Assembly: GCF_900199405.1 (NCBI RefSeq)
Contig: NZ_LT963430.1
Location: 496,001-560,000 of the forward strand
DNA from: Beduinella massiliensis
GTDB taxonomy: Bacteria > Bacillota > Clostridia > Christensenellales > Aristaeellaceae
Direction of reading: 5' to 3'
Length of the DNA: 64,000 nucleotides
Under the pieces are notes generated by a model. The model ran no database searches, was not told the DNA's origin, and saw only the letters and a program-made list of their open reading frames with translations. Positions 42,076 to 51,089 of the stretch are shown in pieces. Position numbers and translations under genes: made by a program. The stretch's first letter is position 1; every line of letters begins with the position of its first letter.

Positions 42076-43051
42076 AGAGATTCGCCGTTTCGCCGCCCTG
42101 CTCTGCGCCCTGACCGCCGCCTTCGCGGCTGCGGGCTTCCTGCTGTCGCCCGCGGCGGGCGCCCTGGCGCTCGCATCCGCCGCCGCCTTCTGCGCGGCTT
42201 TTTTCGCGTTTACCCGCGCGCGCTACGGGCGCCTTGCGCGCCTTTCGGAGGAGATCGACCGCGTGCTCCACGACGCAGACCACCTGTTTATCGCGGAGGC
42301 GGAGGAGGGCGAGCTTTCCATCCTGCACAGCGAGATCACGAAGATGACGCTGCGCATCCGCGAGCAGAACGAGGCGCTGAGGCGGGAAAAGGAGCATCTG
42401 GCCGACTCGCTGGCCGACGTCGCCCACCAGCTGCGCACGCCCCTCACCTCCGCGAACCTGATCCTGTCGCTGCTGAGGGCGGAGCCCGACGGGGAGCGGC
42501 GGATGGCGTTTCTGCGCGAAGCGGAGGAGCTCCTGTCGCAGATGGATTGGCTGCTCGACTCCCTGCTCAAGCTCTCCCGGCTGGACGCGGGCATCGTCGC
42601 CTTTCAAAGCGAGGAGATCGAGGTGGAGCGCCTGCTGAACGCCGCGGCCCGGCCCCTCCTCATCTCCATGGAGCTGCACGGCATCGCCCTTCAAACGCGC
42701 GTGCCGCCCGGCATGACGATCCGGGGCGACGGCCTGTGGCTGACGCAGGCCCTGTCCAACCTGCTCAAAAACTGCATGCAGAGCGCGGGCGACGGCGGGC
42801 GGATCGAGATCGCCTGCGCGGACACCCCGCTGCACGGCGAAATCGTCCTGCACGACAGCGGACCGGGCTTTGAAAGCGGCGACCTGCCGCACCTGTTTGA
42901 ACGGTTCTACCGCGGGAAGAATACGAACGCCGCCGGATACGGCATCGGCCTGAACCTGTGCAAGACCATCCTCGTGCGCCAGGGCGGGACGATCGCCGCG
43001 AAGAACCACCCGCAGGGCGGGGCGATGTTCATCCTCCGCTTCCCAAAGTGA
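42062..43051 (+). CDS. Sensor histidine kinase with minimal extracellular loop
   Basis: The 329-residue kinase has two adjacent membrane helices (about residues 8-26 and 32-50) joined by a few residues, so it has practically no external sensor domain, as in intramembrane-sensing BceS-like kinases. The dimerisation box is VAHQLRTPLTSANL with the phosphorylated histidine, and the ATP-binding part shows NLLKNCMQSA, DSGPGFESGD, FERFYRG and GYGIGLNLCK. It probably senses through the neighbouring ABC transporter; this is inference from the family and gene order. Confidence 0.92.
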   Translation: MFRSREIRRFAALLCALTAAFAAAGFLLSPAAGALALASAAAFCAAFFAFTRARYGRLARLSEEIDRVLHDADHLFIAEAEEGELSILHSEITKMTLRIREQNEALRREKEHLADSLADVAHQLRTPLTSANLILSLLRAEPDGERRMAFLREAEELLSQMDWLLDSLLKLSRLDAGIVAFQSEEIEVERLLNAAARPLLISMELHGIALQTRVPPGMTIRGDGLWLTQALSNLLKNCMQSAGDGGRIEIACADTPLHGEIVLHDSGPGFESGDLPHLFERFYRGKNTNAAGYGIGLNLCKTILVRQGGTIAAKNHPQGGAMFILRFPK

Positions 43052-43070
43052 CGGATCTCTCACCCGAAAG

Positions 43071-43101
43071 TCACGAAGATGTGAGCGCGCGGCGCTATGA
43101 T
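43071..43101 (+). promoter_or_regulatory. Candidate response-regulator site and promoter before the ABC genes
   Basis: TCAC-GAAGAT-GTGA (43071-43084) is a perfect inverted repeat, with an extra CTCAC at 43059; a TATGAT -10 follows at 43096-43101, so the dyad occupies the -35 region. This fits activation of the ABC genes by the upstream response regulator. Confidence 0.5.
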
Positions 43102-43133
43102 GTAGGCGAACCAAGGAAAAGGAGGCTCACATC

Positions 43134-43823
43134 ATGGATTTTTTAAGGATTGAGGATCTGTGCAAGGTATACGGCAAGGGGGAAAACCAGGTCGTCGCGC
43201 TGGATCACGTCTCCCTGACGCTCGAAAAAGGGGAGTTCACCGCCATCGTCGGTTCCTCCGGCTCGGGCAAGTCCACGCTGCTGCACGCCATCGCGGGCGT
43301 GGACGTGCCCACGAGCGGCAAGATCTACCTGAACGGGCAGGACGTGTACGCGGGCAGCAGCGAGAAGCTCGCCATCTTCCGCAGGCGCCAGGTCGGGCTG
43401 ATCTATCAGTTCCACAACCTCATCCCCACGCTGAACGTGGTGGAGAACATCACGCTGCCCATCCTGATGGACAGGCGCAAGGTCAACGAGGAGCGCCTAA
43501 ACGACCTGCTCGACCTGCTCGGCCTTCAGGAGCGCAGGGATCACCTGCCCAACCAGCTCTCCGGCGGCCAGCAGCAGCGCGTCGCCATCGGCCGCGCGCT
43601 GATGAACGCGCCGCAGGTCTGCCTGGCCGACGAGCCCACCGGCAGCCTGGACAGCCGCAACGGGCAGGAGATCATCCGGCTGCTGAAGGAAAGCCACGTG
43701 AAGTACCACCAGACCCTGCTGGTCGTCACCCACGACGAGAACATCGCCCTGCAGGCGGACCGCATCATCACCATCGCCGACGGCAAGGTTCTGCGCGACG
43801 AGAGGCAGGTGGCGCGGCGATGA
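43134..43823 (+). CDS. ABC transporter ATP-binding protein (MacB/LolD/BceA type)
   Basis: The 229-residue ATPase has Walker A GSSGSGKSTLL, the Q-loop region YQFHNLIPTLNVVENI, signature LSGGQQQRVAIGRAL, Walker B VCLADEPTGSLDS and the H-loop VVTHDENIA. It energises the FtsX-type permease whose ATG overlaps its stop codon (ATGA). The set is typical of peptide-antibiotic resistance or envelope-stress exporters. GGAGG precedes the ATG. Confidence 0.95.
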   Translation: MDFLRIEDLCKVYGKGENQVVALDHVSLTLEKGEFTAIVGSSGSGKSTLLHAIAGVDVPTSGKIYLNGQDVYAGSSEKLAIFRRRQVGLIYQFHNLIPTLNVVENITLPILMDRRKVNEERLNDLLDLLGLQERRDHLPNQLSGGQQQRVAIGRALMNAPQVCLADEPTGSLDSRNGQEIIRLLKESHVKYHQTLLVVTHDENIALQADRIITIADGKVLRDERQVARR

Positions 43824-46429
43824 ACGTCTTTTGCAAGGTCGCCTTTCAGGGGCTTCGGCGAAACCGCACGCGCACCCTCGTCACGATCGTGGGCGTCGCC
43901 CTGTCCGCCGCGCTGGTCACGGCGGCGCTCACGTTCGGCATCTCCCTGCTGGACTACGCGGCGGCGGGCGCGGCGCAGCGGTATGGAGGCTGGCACACGG
44001 CGTTCCTGGGCGTGGACGGGCGCTTCTGCGAGGAGCGCGCGCAGGACGACGAGGCCGCGGACGTGTTCGCCCTTCAAAACATCGGCTATGCGCGGCTGGC
44101 GGACGGTCAAAATGCCGACAAGCCCTACCTCTTCCTCGCGGGCTTCGACCAGAAGGCGTTTGATTCCCTGCCCCTCATCCTGCTCTCCGGCAGACTGCCG
44201 GAAAACGGCGGCGAGGCGATCATCCCCTCGCACGTGTCGTCGGTCGGCGGCGTGGAATTCGACCTGGGCGACACCCTGAACCTCTCCGTCGGCAGCCGCA
44301 TGCGCGGGGCGCAGCGCCTCACCCAGCACGACCCCTACGCGCCGGACGAGACGTTCGCGCCCGAAGCGACGCGAACCTACACGGTCGTGGGCACTTACGG
44401 CAGGCCCGCGTTTGAGGAAACCGCCGCGCCCGGCTACACCGTGATCACCCGGACCGACAGCAGGACGCCGGCGGAGAGCCTCAGCGCATTCGTCACGCTC
44501 AAGTCGCCGCGCGGCGTGCACGCCTACGCGCAGCGGGCCGCCGGGGGCCACGCGACCCTCTTTAACGACGAGGTGCTGCGCTTCATGGGCCTCGCGTCCG
44601 GTTCCGGCGACAACGTGTTCAGCGCCCTGCTGCTCGCCATCGCGACCGTCGTCATCTCCATCATCATGGTGGGATCGATCTTCCTCATCTACAACGCGTT
44701 CAGCATTTCGCTGTCGGAGCGCATGCAGCAGATCGGCATCCTCGCCTCCGTGGGCGCGACGGCCAGGCAGATTCGGGGCTCCGTGCTCTTCGAGGGGCTT
44801 TGCATCGGCGCGGCCGGCATCCCCCTGGGCGTGCTGATCGGGCTGCTGGGCATCCGAATCGTGATCGCCGTCGTCGCCGCGAACTTTGGCAGCATCCTGT
44901 ACAGCGGCGTTACGCTGACCCTGCACGTGACCCCGCTGGCCATCGCCGCGGCCGTCGTAATCAGCCTGATCACGATTCTCCTCTCCGCGTACATCCCGGC
45001 CCGAAAGGCCGCGGGTATGCCGGTGATGGAGTGCATCCGCCAGACGAACGAGGTCAAGGTCGGCGCGCGCACGGTGCGGACCTCCCGGCTCACGCAGCGT
45101 CTTTTTGGGCTGGAGGGCACGCTCGCGGTCAAAAACTTCAAGCGCAACCGCAGGCGCTACCGCAGTATCGTGTTTTCGCTCGTGCTCAGCGTCGTGCTGT
45201 TCATATCGGCCAGCGCGTTCGTGGGAGATCTGGAGCAGGTCATGGCGCAGTCGATCGCCTTCACCACCTACGACGTCGGGCTGGAAATGCGCGGGCTGAA
45301 CGATACCAAGCTGATCGCGCTCTATGAAGACCTGCTGACCGCGCCCGGCGTCACCGGCGGAAACTATCAGGAGATAACGGCGTTTTCCTGCTCCGTGGAC
45401 GCGGCGGACCTGGCGGACGCCTACTGGGACGTCAGGGACGAGCCCCCGGCGGACGGGACGGTGGAGCTGCCCGTGGAGGTGCAGTTCCTGGACGAGGACA
45501 CGTACCGCGCGCTTTTGGAGGAAGCCGGCCTGCCGGTGGAGGCCTACACCGGAGCGGGCGCGAGGTGGGTCGCCGTCGCCAAGCTGCAGACCGCGAGCGG
45601 GGAAAAGCAGGGGGAAAAGGAAGCCGCGGACTTTCGCGACCTGTTTCAGCCGGGCCACCTGGAGACGACCCTCACGCCCACGGCAGGCGGCGAGCCGGAT
45701 CGGGCGCACGCGTTTCGCGCGGAGATGACGCTCGTAGAGGCCGTGTCGCCGGACATCCCCCCGACGAAGGGGACGAGCGCTTACTCGGACCAGAACGTCT
45801 ACTACTTCAACGTGATCGCCCCCTGGTCGCGCAGGGCGGAGCTCGCGGCCGCGGGCATCGTCGCGGACGTGCGCACGAGGGGCATGACCTTCACCTCTGG
45901 GACACCCGGCCAGTCGGCCGCCGAGATGAAGGCGAGGATTCAGGCGGCGGGCGTCACCTCCGCCTACTCGCTGCTGAACATGTCGCAGGTGCTGGAGGAA
46001 AACCGCAACTTCGTCTTCATCGCGGACGTGTTCGCGTACACGTTCATCCTCATGATCTCGCTGATCGCGGCCGCTAACGTGTTCAACACTGTCTCCACGA
46101 ACATCCGCCTGCGCAGGCGCGAGCTGGCGATGCTGCGCTCCGTGGGCATGTCCGAGCCCGCGTTCAACCGGATGATGCGCTTCGAGTGCGCGCTCTACGG
46201 CCTGCGGGCGCTGGCGATCGGCCTGCCGCTCTCCGTGCTGTGCGCCTACCTCATCTATCGGGGAATGTTTGCCGGCGGGGGCGAGGGCATCGTCTTCGAG
46301 CTGCCGCTTTCGAGCATGGGCATCAGCATCCTTTGCGTGCTGTTCGTCATCTTCACCACGATGGCGTACGCGGTAAGCCGGATTCGCAAGGAAAACATCA
46401 TCGACGCGCTTCGGGACGAAATGACCTGA
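43820..46429 (+). CDS. FtsX-like ABC transporter permease
   Basis: The 869-residue membrane protein has an N-terminal span (TLVTIVGVALSAALVTAA), a large extracellular domain of about 220 residues, three spans of a first FtsX unit (ending in SAYIPARKAAGMPVMECI), a further span, a second large domain and the three spans of a second FtsX unit (TFILMISLIAAANVFNT to the C-terminus). Two FtsX units with two external domains match MacB/LolE-type machinery that moves substrates or force across the membrane. Start fixed by the ATGA overlap with the ATPase gene. A strong terminator follows. Confidence 0.9.
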   Translation: MNVFCKVAFQGLRRNRTRTLVTIVGVALSAALVTAALTFGISLLDYAAAGAAQRYGGWHTAFLGVDGRFCEERAQDDEAADVFALQNIGYARLADGQNADKPYLFLAGFDQKAFDSLPLILLSGRLPENGGEAIIPSHVSSVGGVEFDLGDTLNLSVGSRMRGAQRLTQHDPYAPDETFAPEATRTYTVVGTYGRPAFEETAAPGYTVITRTDSRTPAESLSAFVTLKSPRGVHAYAQRAAGGHATLFNDEVLRFMGLASGSGDNVFSALLLAIATVVISIIMVGSIFLIYNAFSISLSERMQQIGILASVGATARQIRGSVLFEGLCIGAAGIPLGVLIGLLGIRIVIAVVAANFGSILYSGVTLTLHVTPLAIAAAVVISLITILLSAYIPARKAAGMPVMECIRQTNEVKVGARTVRTSRLTQRLFGLEGTLAVKNFKRNRRRYRSIVFSLVLSVVLFISASAFVGDLEQVMAQSIAFTTYDVGLEMRGLNDTKLIALYEDLLTAPGVTGGNYQEITAFSCSVDAADLADAYWDVRDEPPADGTVELPVEVQFLDEDTYRALLEEAGLPVEAYTGAGARWVAVAKLQTASGEKQGEKEAADFRDLFQPGHLETTLTPTAGGEPDRAHAFRAEMTLVEAVSPDIPPTKGTSAYSDQNVYYFNVIAPWSRRAELAAAGIVADVRTRGMTFTSGTPGQSAAEMKARIQAAGVTSAYSLLNMSQVLEENRNFVFIADVFAYTFILMISLIAAANVFNTVSTNIRLRRRELAMLRSVGMSEPAFNRMMRFECALYGLRALAIGLPLSVLCAYLIYRGMFAGGGEGIVFELPLSSMGISILCVLFVIFTTMAYAVSRIRKENIIDALRDEMT

Positions 46430-46443
46430 CGCGCGGAAAAAGC

Positions 46444-46487
46444 AGGGGCTGTTGGGCCGCGAAGCGCGGCCCAACAGCTCCTGTTTT
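46444..46487 (+). terminator. Rho-independent terminator of the two-component/ABC operon
   Basis: An 18-base arm (46444-46461) pairs with 46465-46482 with a single mismatch around an AAG loop and is followed by GTTTT. It lies 15 bases after the permease stop codon, between convergent genes. Confidence 0.88.
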
Positions 46488-46691
46488 GCCCAAGGGCGCT
46501 TTTTCAATGGGAAAGCGGATGGGACTAGGATACGATAGTGCTGTGAAAAAACAGGGGAAATGCGCGGACGGCGCGGCTTGCGGCCGATGAAAAAACTCCG
46601 CGATAAAGCGGAACGCCTTATGACGGAGAAATGGAGAAGGATGAGGATGAGATTGGAGAGAATGGAGTTCTCCGCGCTCCCCGCGGCGCCT

Positions 46692-47582
46692 TCACGCGTC
46701 CGGGTAGCCGTCGTCCACGTGCTTGAGCGGGTTTTTGACGTAATAGGCCCGGTATTGCAGCGGCGACATGCCCTTGCTCTTCTTGAACTGAATCTGGAAG
46801 TTGGACTGGTTCGCGTAGCCGACGTCGCTGGCAATCTGGTGGATGGGCAGATCCGTCTGCGAGAGCAGGCGGCAGGCCTCGTTGATGCGAAATTCCGTCA
46901 GGTACGCGGAGGGGGAGAGGCCGATGCTCTCCTTGAAGAGGTGGGAGAGGTAACAGCCGTTGATGTGAAACTGATCCGCGATCTCCTTCATCGAGAGCTT
47001 CTGGCTGAAGTTCTGGGCGAAGTACTGCTGAATCTGGTAGACGAGCGAGCCCGCGTCCTTCTTGCGAAGCTGCACGTAGTGCGAATCCAGGATGCGCAGC
47101 GTCAGCAGCAACACGCTGTAGAGCAGGTGATCGAGAATCTGGCGGTACCCGAGGCTCTGCTGCTCGGCCTCCTGAAACATGGTGGAGAGCAGCTTGTCGA
47201 ACGAGGCGCCGTTCTCCTTTGAGGGGAAGGTGGGCGAGAGCCCGGCGGGCAGAAGGCAGTTGACCGGCATGCCCGAAATGGAGAGCTCGTCGAACTTGAG
47301 GTGATAGAAGAGCGGCGCTTCCTCCTCGTGGCCAAAGCGCTCCGCGTGCTGCACGCCGGGGTTGTAGACCGCGATCGTGCCGGGCTCCAGCGGGTGGCGG
47401 CTGCCGCCCACTTCCACGAAGCCGTGGCCGCTGACGATGTAGATGAGCTCCACCGTAGGGTGGGAATGCCGGTCGATGGAGTAGGCGGGGATGTTGCTGC
47501 ACCGCCCGACGCAGCGGAGCACGGGGTTTCGGATGATTTCCAGCGCCGGACCGGGAAATTCGACCAGATGGATGTTGGGCAT
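46692..47582 (-). CDS. AraC-family transcriptional regulator with cupin sensor
   Basis: The 296-residue protein has an N-terminal cupin-like domain (IDRHSHPTVELIYIVSGHGF, LEPGTIAVYNPGVQHAE) that binds a sugar in many relatives, and a C-terminal AraC double HTH (LSMKEIADQFHINGCYLSHL, IHQIASDVGYANQSNFQIQF, GMSPLQYRAYY). The ATG at 47582 with GGGGAGG is preferred to the ATG 24 codons upstream. It is divergent from the Opp-type importer operon, which it probably controls. Confidence 0.92.
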   Translation of the reverse strand: MPNIHLVEFPGPALEIIRNPVLRCVGRCSNIPAYSIDRHSHPTVELIYIVSGHGFVEVGGSRHPLEPGTIAVYNPGVQHAERFGHEEEAPLFYHLKFDELSISGMPVNCLLPAGLSPTFPSKENGASFDKLLSTMFQEAEQQSLGYRQILDHLLYSVLLLTLRILDSHYVQLRKKDAGSLVYQIQQYFAQNFSQKLSMKEIADQFHINGCYLSHLFKESIGLSPSAYLTEFRINEACRLLSQTDLPIHQIASDVGYANQSNFQIQFKKSKGMSPLQYRAYYVKNPLKHVDDGYPDA

Positions 47583-47652
47583 GCGATACACCTCCCCTTG
47601 CGTCCCAGAGGTGCGCTCTGCGGCGGCACGAACCATGCCGTCGTTTTTTATC

Positions 47653-47681
47653 ATTTAACCATACTTTTTGGCGCTTGTCAA
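47653..47681 (-). promoter_or_regulatory. Candidate promoter of the AraC gene
   Basis: On the minus strand TTGACA (47681-47676), 17 bases, TTAAAT (47658-47653). The leader is about 65 bases. Confidence 0.65.
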
Positions 47682-47747
47682 ATGGGCGGGCCGCCCATAG
47701 CTTCCGCAAGAGCGCAAATCGAGTAAAAAAAGCGACAAAATAAAATA

Positions 47748-47776
47748 TTGAATAAAAACGCCAAGACAAATATAAT
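47748..47776 (+). promoter_or_regulatory. Sigma-A promoter of the Opp-type importer operon
   Basis: TTGAAT (47748-47753), 17 bases, TATAAT (47771-47776). The leader to the binding-protein ATG is about 250 bases and contains no recognisable gene. The divergent promoters are 66 bases apart, leaving room for an AraC site. Confidence 0.75.
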
Positions 47777-48029
47777 GAATTTGTAAAATAAAGATGAAAT
47801 CCGCTCCGCAAAATTGCGAATTTCGGCAGAGAACGCGCCTTGAACCGAGGCGGCACAAAGCAAAAATGCCTGTAAAGGTAGACAATTTGTGTCGATTTGA
47901 AAGGCGCACTCTCGGGCCGGGATTCGTCTTTTTTTTTGCCCTCAAGACGCCTGTAGTCCCTGTCAATATTGGTCTAGAAATTGCGCCAAACAGGGTTTGG
48001 CGTAAAAATAAAAAAGGAGTGGAACCTGA

Positions 48030-49916
48030 ATGAAGAAATGGCTGACCCTCGTACTGGCCGCGATCATGCTGGCAACGATGGTTCCGGCGATGTCGCTCGC
48101 AGAAGAGACGACGATCGCAGGCACCCCGCGTTCGCAGACGCTGGTGGTCGATCCGCTGGACGGAAAAATCGGCAACCCCTACCAGTGCAACCCCTACATG
48201 ACGGGCACGAATTTCTCCTCCGGACTGCACCAGCTGGTGTATTCCAACCTCTGGGACATCAACACCATCACGGGCGAACAGTTCTGTGACCTGGCCGCGA
48301 GCTTCCCGGAGCCCCTGAACGACGACTACACCTCCTTTCGCGTCAAGATTCGCGAGGGACTCAAGTGGAGCGACGGCGAGACGTTCGACGCAAACGACGT
48401 CGTCTTCACGATCAACACCCTGATGGAGCACAAGGATCAGCTGCCGGACGGCGCGAACCTTGCCACCTACATCAAGGAAATTCGCCTGGTGAACGACTAC
48501 GAAATCCAGATCGACACGCTGGAAAGCTATCCGAAGCTTTCGCAGACGATGGGCGTCACGGTATGGGGCAACTCGATCCGCCCGATTCCGGAGCACATCT
48601 TCTCCAAGATCGACATCCTGACCGATCCGTACACCGACCCGGTCTCCATCGGGCCGTACGTGCTGGTCGATCGCGACCCGCAGGGCTACTGGTTCCTCTA
48701 TCAGAAGCGCGAGGACTGGCAGTACTCCGACGTGGGCGCCATCAAGGGCGAGCCCAAGCCGGAATACGTGCTCTTCCAGAGCTTCGGCACCGAGGAAAAG
48801 CGCGTGATGGCGATGCTCAACAACGAGATCGACATCCTGTGCGACATCACCCCCGAGTCCTGGGACGTGCTGCAGGCGGGCAATGAATACGTGCAGACCT
48901 GGCTGGACAGCTATCCCTACGGCTGCTTCGACGACCCCTGCCAGCGCGGCATCGTGTTCAACTGCATGGCGGAGCCGTTCGACAAGGTGGACGTGCGCTG
49001 GGCCATGGCGCTGGCGCTCGACATCAACCAGGTTTCCATGGACACCTTCAACGGCCAGATGCGCGTGTCTCCCGTGAACATGCCGCCGACGACCTTCATG
49101 ATGAACGCCGTGCACATGCCGCTTCGCGACTGGCTGGTGAACTACACCTGGGAGGACGGCTATCAGCCGTTTGACAAGGACTACGCCCTGAAGATGGCCG
49201 AGATCCTCAAGGAAGAGGGCATCGAGGGCCTGCCGGAGAGCGAGGACGAGCTGGTCGAGCTGTTCGGCATCGGCTGGTGGAAGCACGACCCGGATAAGGC
49301 GGCCGAACTGCTCACGAAGAGCGGCCTTTCCAAGAACGACCAGGGCCTGTGGACCTATGGCGGCGAAGTGCTCAGCTTTGAAATCGTCGCCCCCGCGGAC
49401 TTTGAGATGCAGTCCAACCGCCTGGCCTACGCCTGCGCCGACCAGTGGCGCGCGTTCGGCTTCGACGTGACCGTGCAGGCCGCCGATAGCTCCGTGTTCA
49501 ACACCCTGGGCAACATGGGCCAGTTCACCGCGGGCGCCTACTGGCCGTCCTGCGGCGTGCAGCTCGACTTCTACGGCAACCTCGCGGGCTGGCACAAGAA
49601 GCTGGTCTCCCCGATCGGCCAGACCAGCGCCGGCGGCCCCGCACACCTTTCGAGCGACAAGATCTCCGACATCCTGGACGAGATGTCCAAGCTGCCCTCC
49701 GACGACCCGAAGATCGAAGAGGTGGCGCACAACCTGATGAAGGCGTTCGTGGAAGAGGCCGGCTGGCTGCCGATGTTCGGCACGACCAAGCTGGTGCCGG
49801 TCAACAACTACTACTGGACGAACTACGTCTCGGCCGACAACGCCTACGACGGTCCGTGGTGGTGGTGGTCCTGCTTCAAGTTCCAGATGCCGGAAATCAC
49901 CCCCGCCGCCCGATAA
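48030..49916 (+). CDS. Opp/Dpp-type ABC transporter substrate-binding protein (family 5)
   Basis: The 628-residue protein has a signal peptide (MKKWLTLVLAAIMLATMVPA, cut after SLA) without lipobox cysteine, then a family 5 binding-protein body: FRVKIREGLKWSDGETFDAN with VVFTIN, IGPYVLVDRD, VDVRWAMALALDINQVSM and the C-terminal MFGTTKLVPVN. Family 5 proteins bind peptides or, near glycosidases, oligosaccharides such as cello- or xylo-oligomers; the AraC neighbour with a cupin domain favours a sugar. AAAAAGGAG precedes the ATG. A 13-bp stem-loop follows the gene. Confidence 0.9.
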   Translation: MKKWLTLVLAAIMLATMVPAMSLAEETTIAGTPRSQTLVVDPLDGKIGNPYQCNPYMTGTNFSSGLHQLVYSNLWDINTITGEQFCDLAASFPEPLNDDYTSFRVKIREGLKWSDGETFDANDVVFTINTLMEHKDQLPDGANLATYIKEIRLVNDYEIQIDTLESYPKLSQTMGVTVWGNSIRPIPEHIFSKIDILTDPYTDPVSIGPYVLVDRDPQGYWFLYQKREDWQYSDVGAIKGEPKPEYVLFQSFGTEEKRVMAMLNNEIDILCDITPESWDVLQAGNEYVQTWLDSYPYGCFDDPCQRGIVFNCMAEPFDKVDVRWAMALALDINQVSMDTFNGQMRVSPVNMPPTTFMMNAVHMPLRDWLVNYTWEDGYQPFDKDYALKMAEILKEEGIEGLPESEDELVELFGIGWWKHDPDKAAELLTKSGLSKNDQGLWTYGGEVLSFEIVAPADFEMQSNRLAYACADQWRAFGFDVTVQAADSSVFNTLGNMGQFTAGAYWPSCGVQLDFYGNLAGWHKKLVSPIGQTSAGGPAHLSSDKISDILDEMSKLPSDDPKIEEVAHNLMKAFVEEAGWLPMFGTTKLVPVNNYYWTNYVSADNAYDGPWWWWSCFKFQMPEITPAAR

Positions 49917-49948
49917 GAATCCCTGACTCATGGTAAGAAGATAGCCCG

Positions 49949-49979
49949 GCGGGGATGTGAAGCTTTTTCACATCCCCGC
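49949..49979 (+). other. Intercistronic stem-loop after the binding-protein gene
   Basis: GCGGGGATGTGAA and TTCACATCCCCGC form a perfect 13-bp stem with a 5-base loop and no T tract, 32 bases after the binding-protein stop and before the permease gene. Confidence 0.7.
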
Positions 49980-50049
49980 GCGCTCTCCCATGGCATCTGC
50001 AGGGCGGCGCGGCAAACAGACCGGTTTACAATCGAGGAGGTGCCTTTGG

Positions 50050-51048
50050 GTGAAACTGGTGAAATTTTTTCTCACGCGCATCCTGATCTGGGTCCTGACC
50101 ATCTGGGTCGGCGTATCCATCGTGTTCGTCATTCAGCGCATGATGCCCTCCGACCCCATCGAGTCGATGATCGCCAAGATGACGACGATGGGCACCCGCG
50201 TGACGCCCGAGGAAATCGACGCGACGCGCGCGACGCTGCAAAAGCAATTCGGCCTGGACGGAACCCTCTGGGAGCAGTACACGACCGCCATCGGCCGCAT
50301 GCTGACCTTCGACTTCGGCCCGTCCCTTTCCATGTACCCTACGCGGGTGATGGACCTCATCTCCGCCTCCCTGCCCTACACGGTGAGCCTGCTACTGTTC
50401 ACGACGCTGTTTTCGTGGATCGCCGGCAACGCGATCGGCCTGCTGGCGGGCTTTAAAAAGGACAAGTGGTATTCCAAGCTGCTGGAAACGGTCAGCATCT
50501 GCATTTATCCCACGCCTTACTTCATCATGGCGCTGGTCTTCATCATCCTGTTCTGCTACATCAACAAGTGGTTCCCATTGATGGCAACTTTGCCGGCCAC
50601 CTTCTCCTTCTCGTGGGAGTGGCTGTCCAAAGTCGTATATAACTCCTTCCTGCCCGCGCTTTCGCTGATCCTGCTCGGCTGCGGCTGGTGGATCATCAGC
50701 ATGAAGTCCCTATCCTCCAACGTCGCGGAGGAGGACTTCGTGAGCTATGGGCGCATGAAGGGCCTTTCGGAGCGCACGATCGGCTACCGCTACGTGTTCC
50801 GCAACTCCATTCTCACGCAGGTGACGGCGCTCGGGCTGCACCTGGGCGGCGTGTTCAGCGGCTCTTTGATGACGGAGATCTTCTTCGGCTATCCGGGCGT
50901 CGGCATGCTGCTGCAAAACGCGATCACCTCCGCGGACTACAACCTGATGCTGGGGCTCATCACCATCTCCATCTTCGCCGTCTCTACCGCGACGCTCATC
51001 ATCGACCTGATCTATCCGTTCCTCGACCCGCGCATCCGCTATAGCTGA
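50050..51048 (+). CDS. Opp/Dpp-type ABC transporter permease (DppB-like)
   Basis: The 332-residue membrane protein starts at GTG after GAGGAGG; the sequence KLVKFFLTRILIWVLTIWVG is the classic DppB N-terminal span. Further marks are RMMPSDPIE, a TM segment pattern of six helices and the family loop FVSYGRMKGLSERTIGYRYV, corresponding to the EAA motif. It forms the channel with the next gene product. Confidence 0.9.
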   Translation: MKLVKFFLTRILIWVLTIWVGVSIVFVIQRMMPSDPIESMIAKMTTMGTRVTPEEIDATRATLQKQFGLDGTLWEQYTTAIGRMLTFDFGPSLSMYPTRVMDLISASLPYTVSLLLFTTLFSWIAGNAIGLLAGFKKDKWYSKLLETVSICIYPTPYFIMALVFIILFCYINKWFPLMATLPATFSFSWEWLSKVVYNSFLPALSLILLGCGWWIISMKSLSSNVAEEDFVSYGRMKGLSERTIGYRYVFRNSILTQVTALGLHLGGVFSGSLMTEIFFGYPGVGMLLQNAITSADYNLMLGLITISIFAVSTATLIIDLIYPFLDPRIRYS

Positions 51049-51089
51049 CGGGCGCCCCAAAGAGAGGTAGAAAAGGAGGAGACATACTC

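Noticed and set aside
46516-46691. Short plus-strand frame after the permease terminator
   Set aside because: It runs antisense into the AraC gene and has neither promoter nor ribosome site beyond chance matches.
43541-46834. Long open frame (about 1,097 codons) on the minus strand across the FtsX permease gene
   Set aside because: It lies antisense to an ABC permease and ATPase with clear motifs, is full of Arg/Ala/Gly/His, has no ribosome site or domain, and is a by-product of GC-rich codon usage. The same applies to the long antisense frames at 19718-22606, 35725-38544, 22722-24758, 1485-3437 and 47655-49931.
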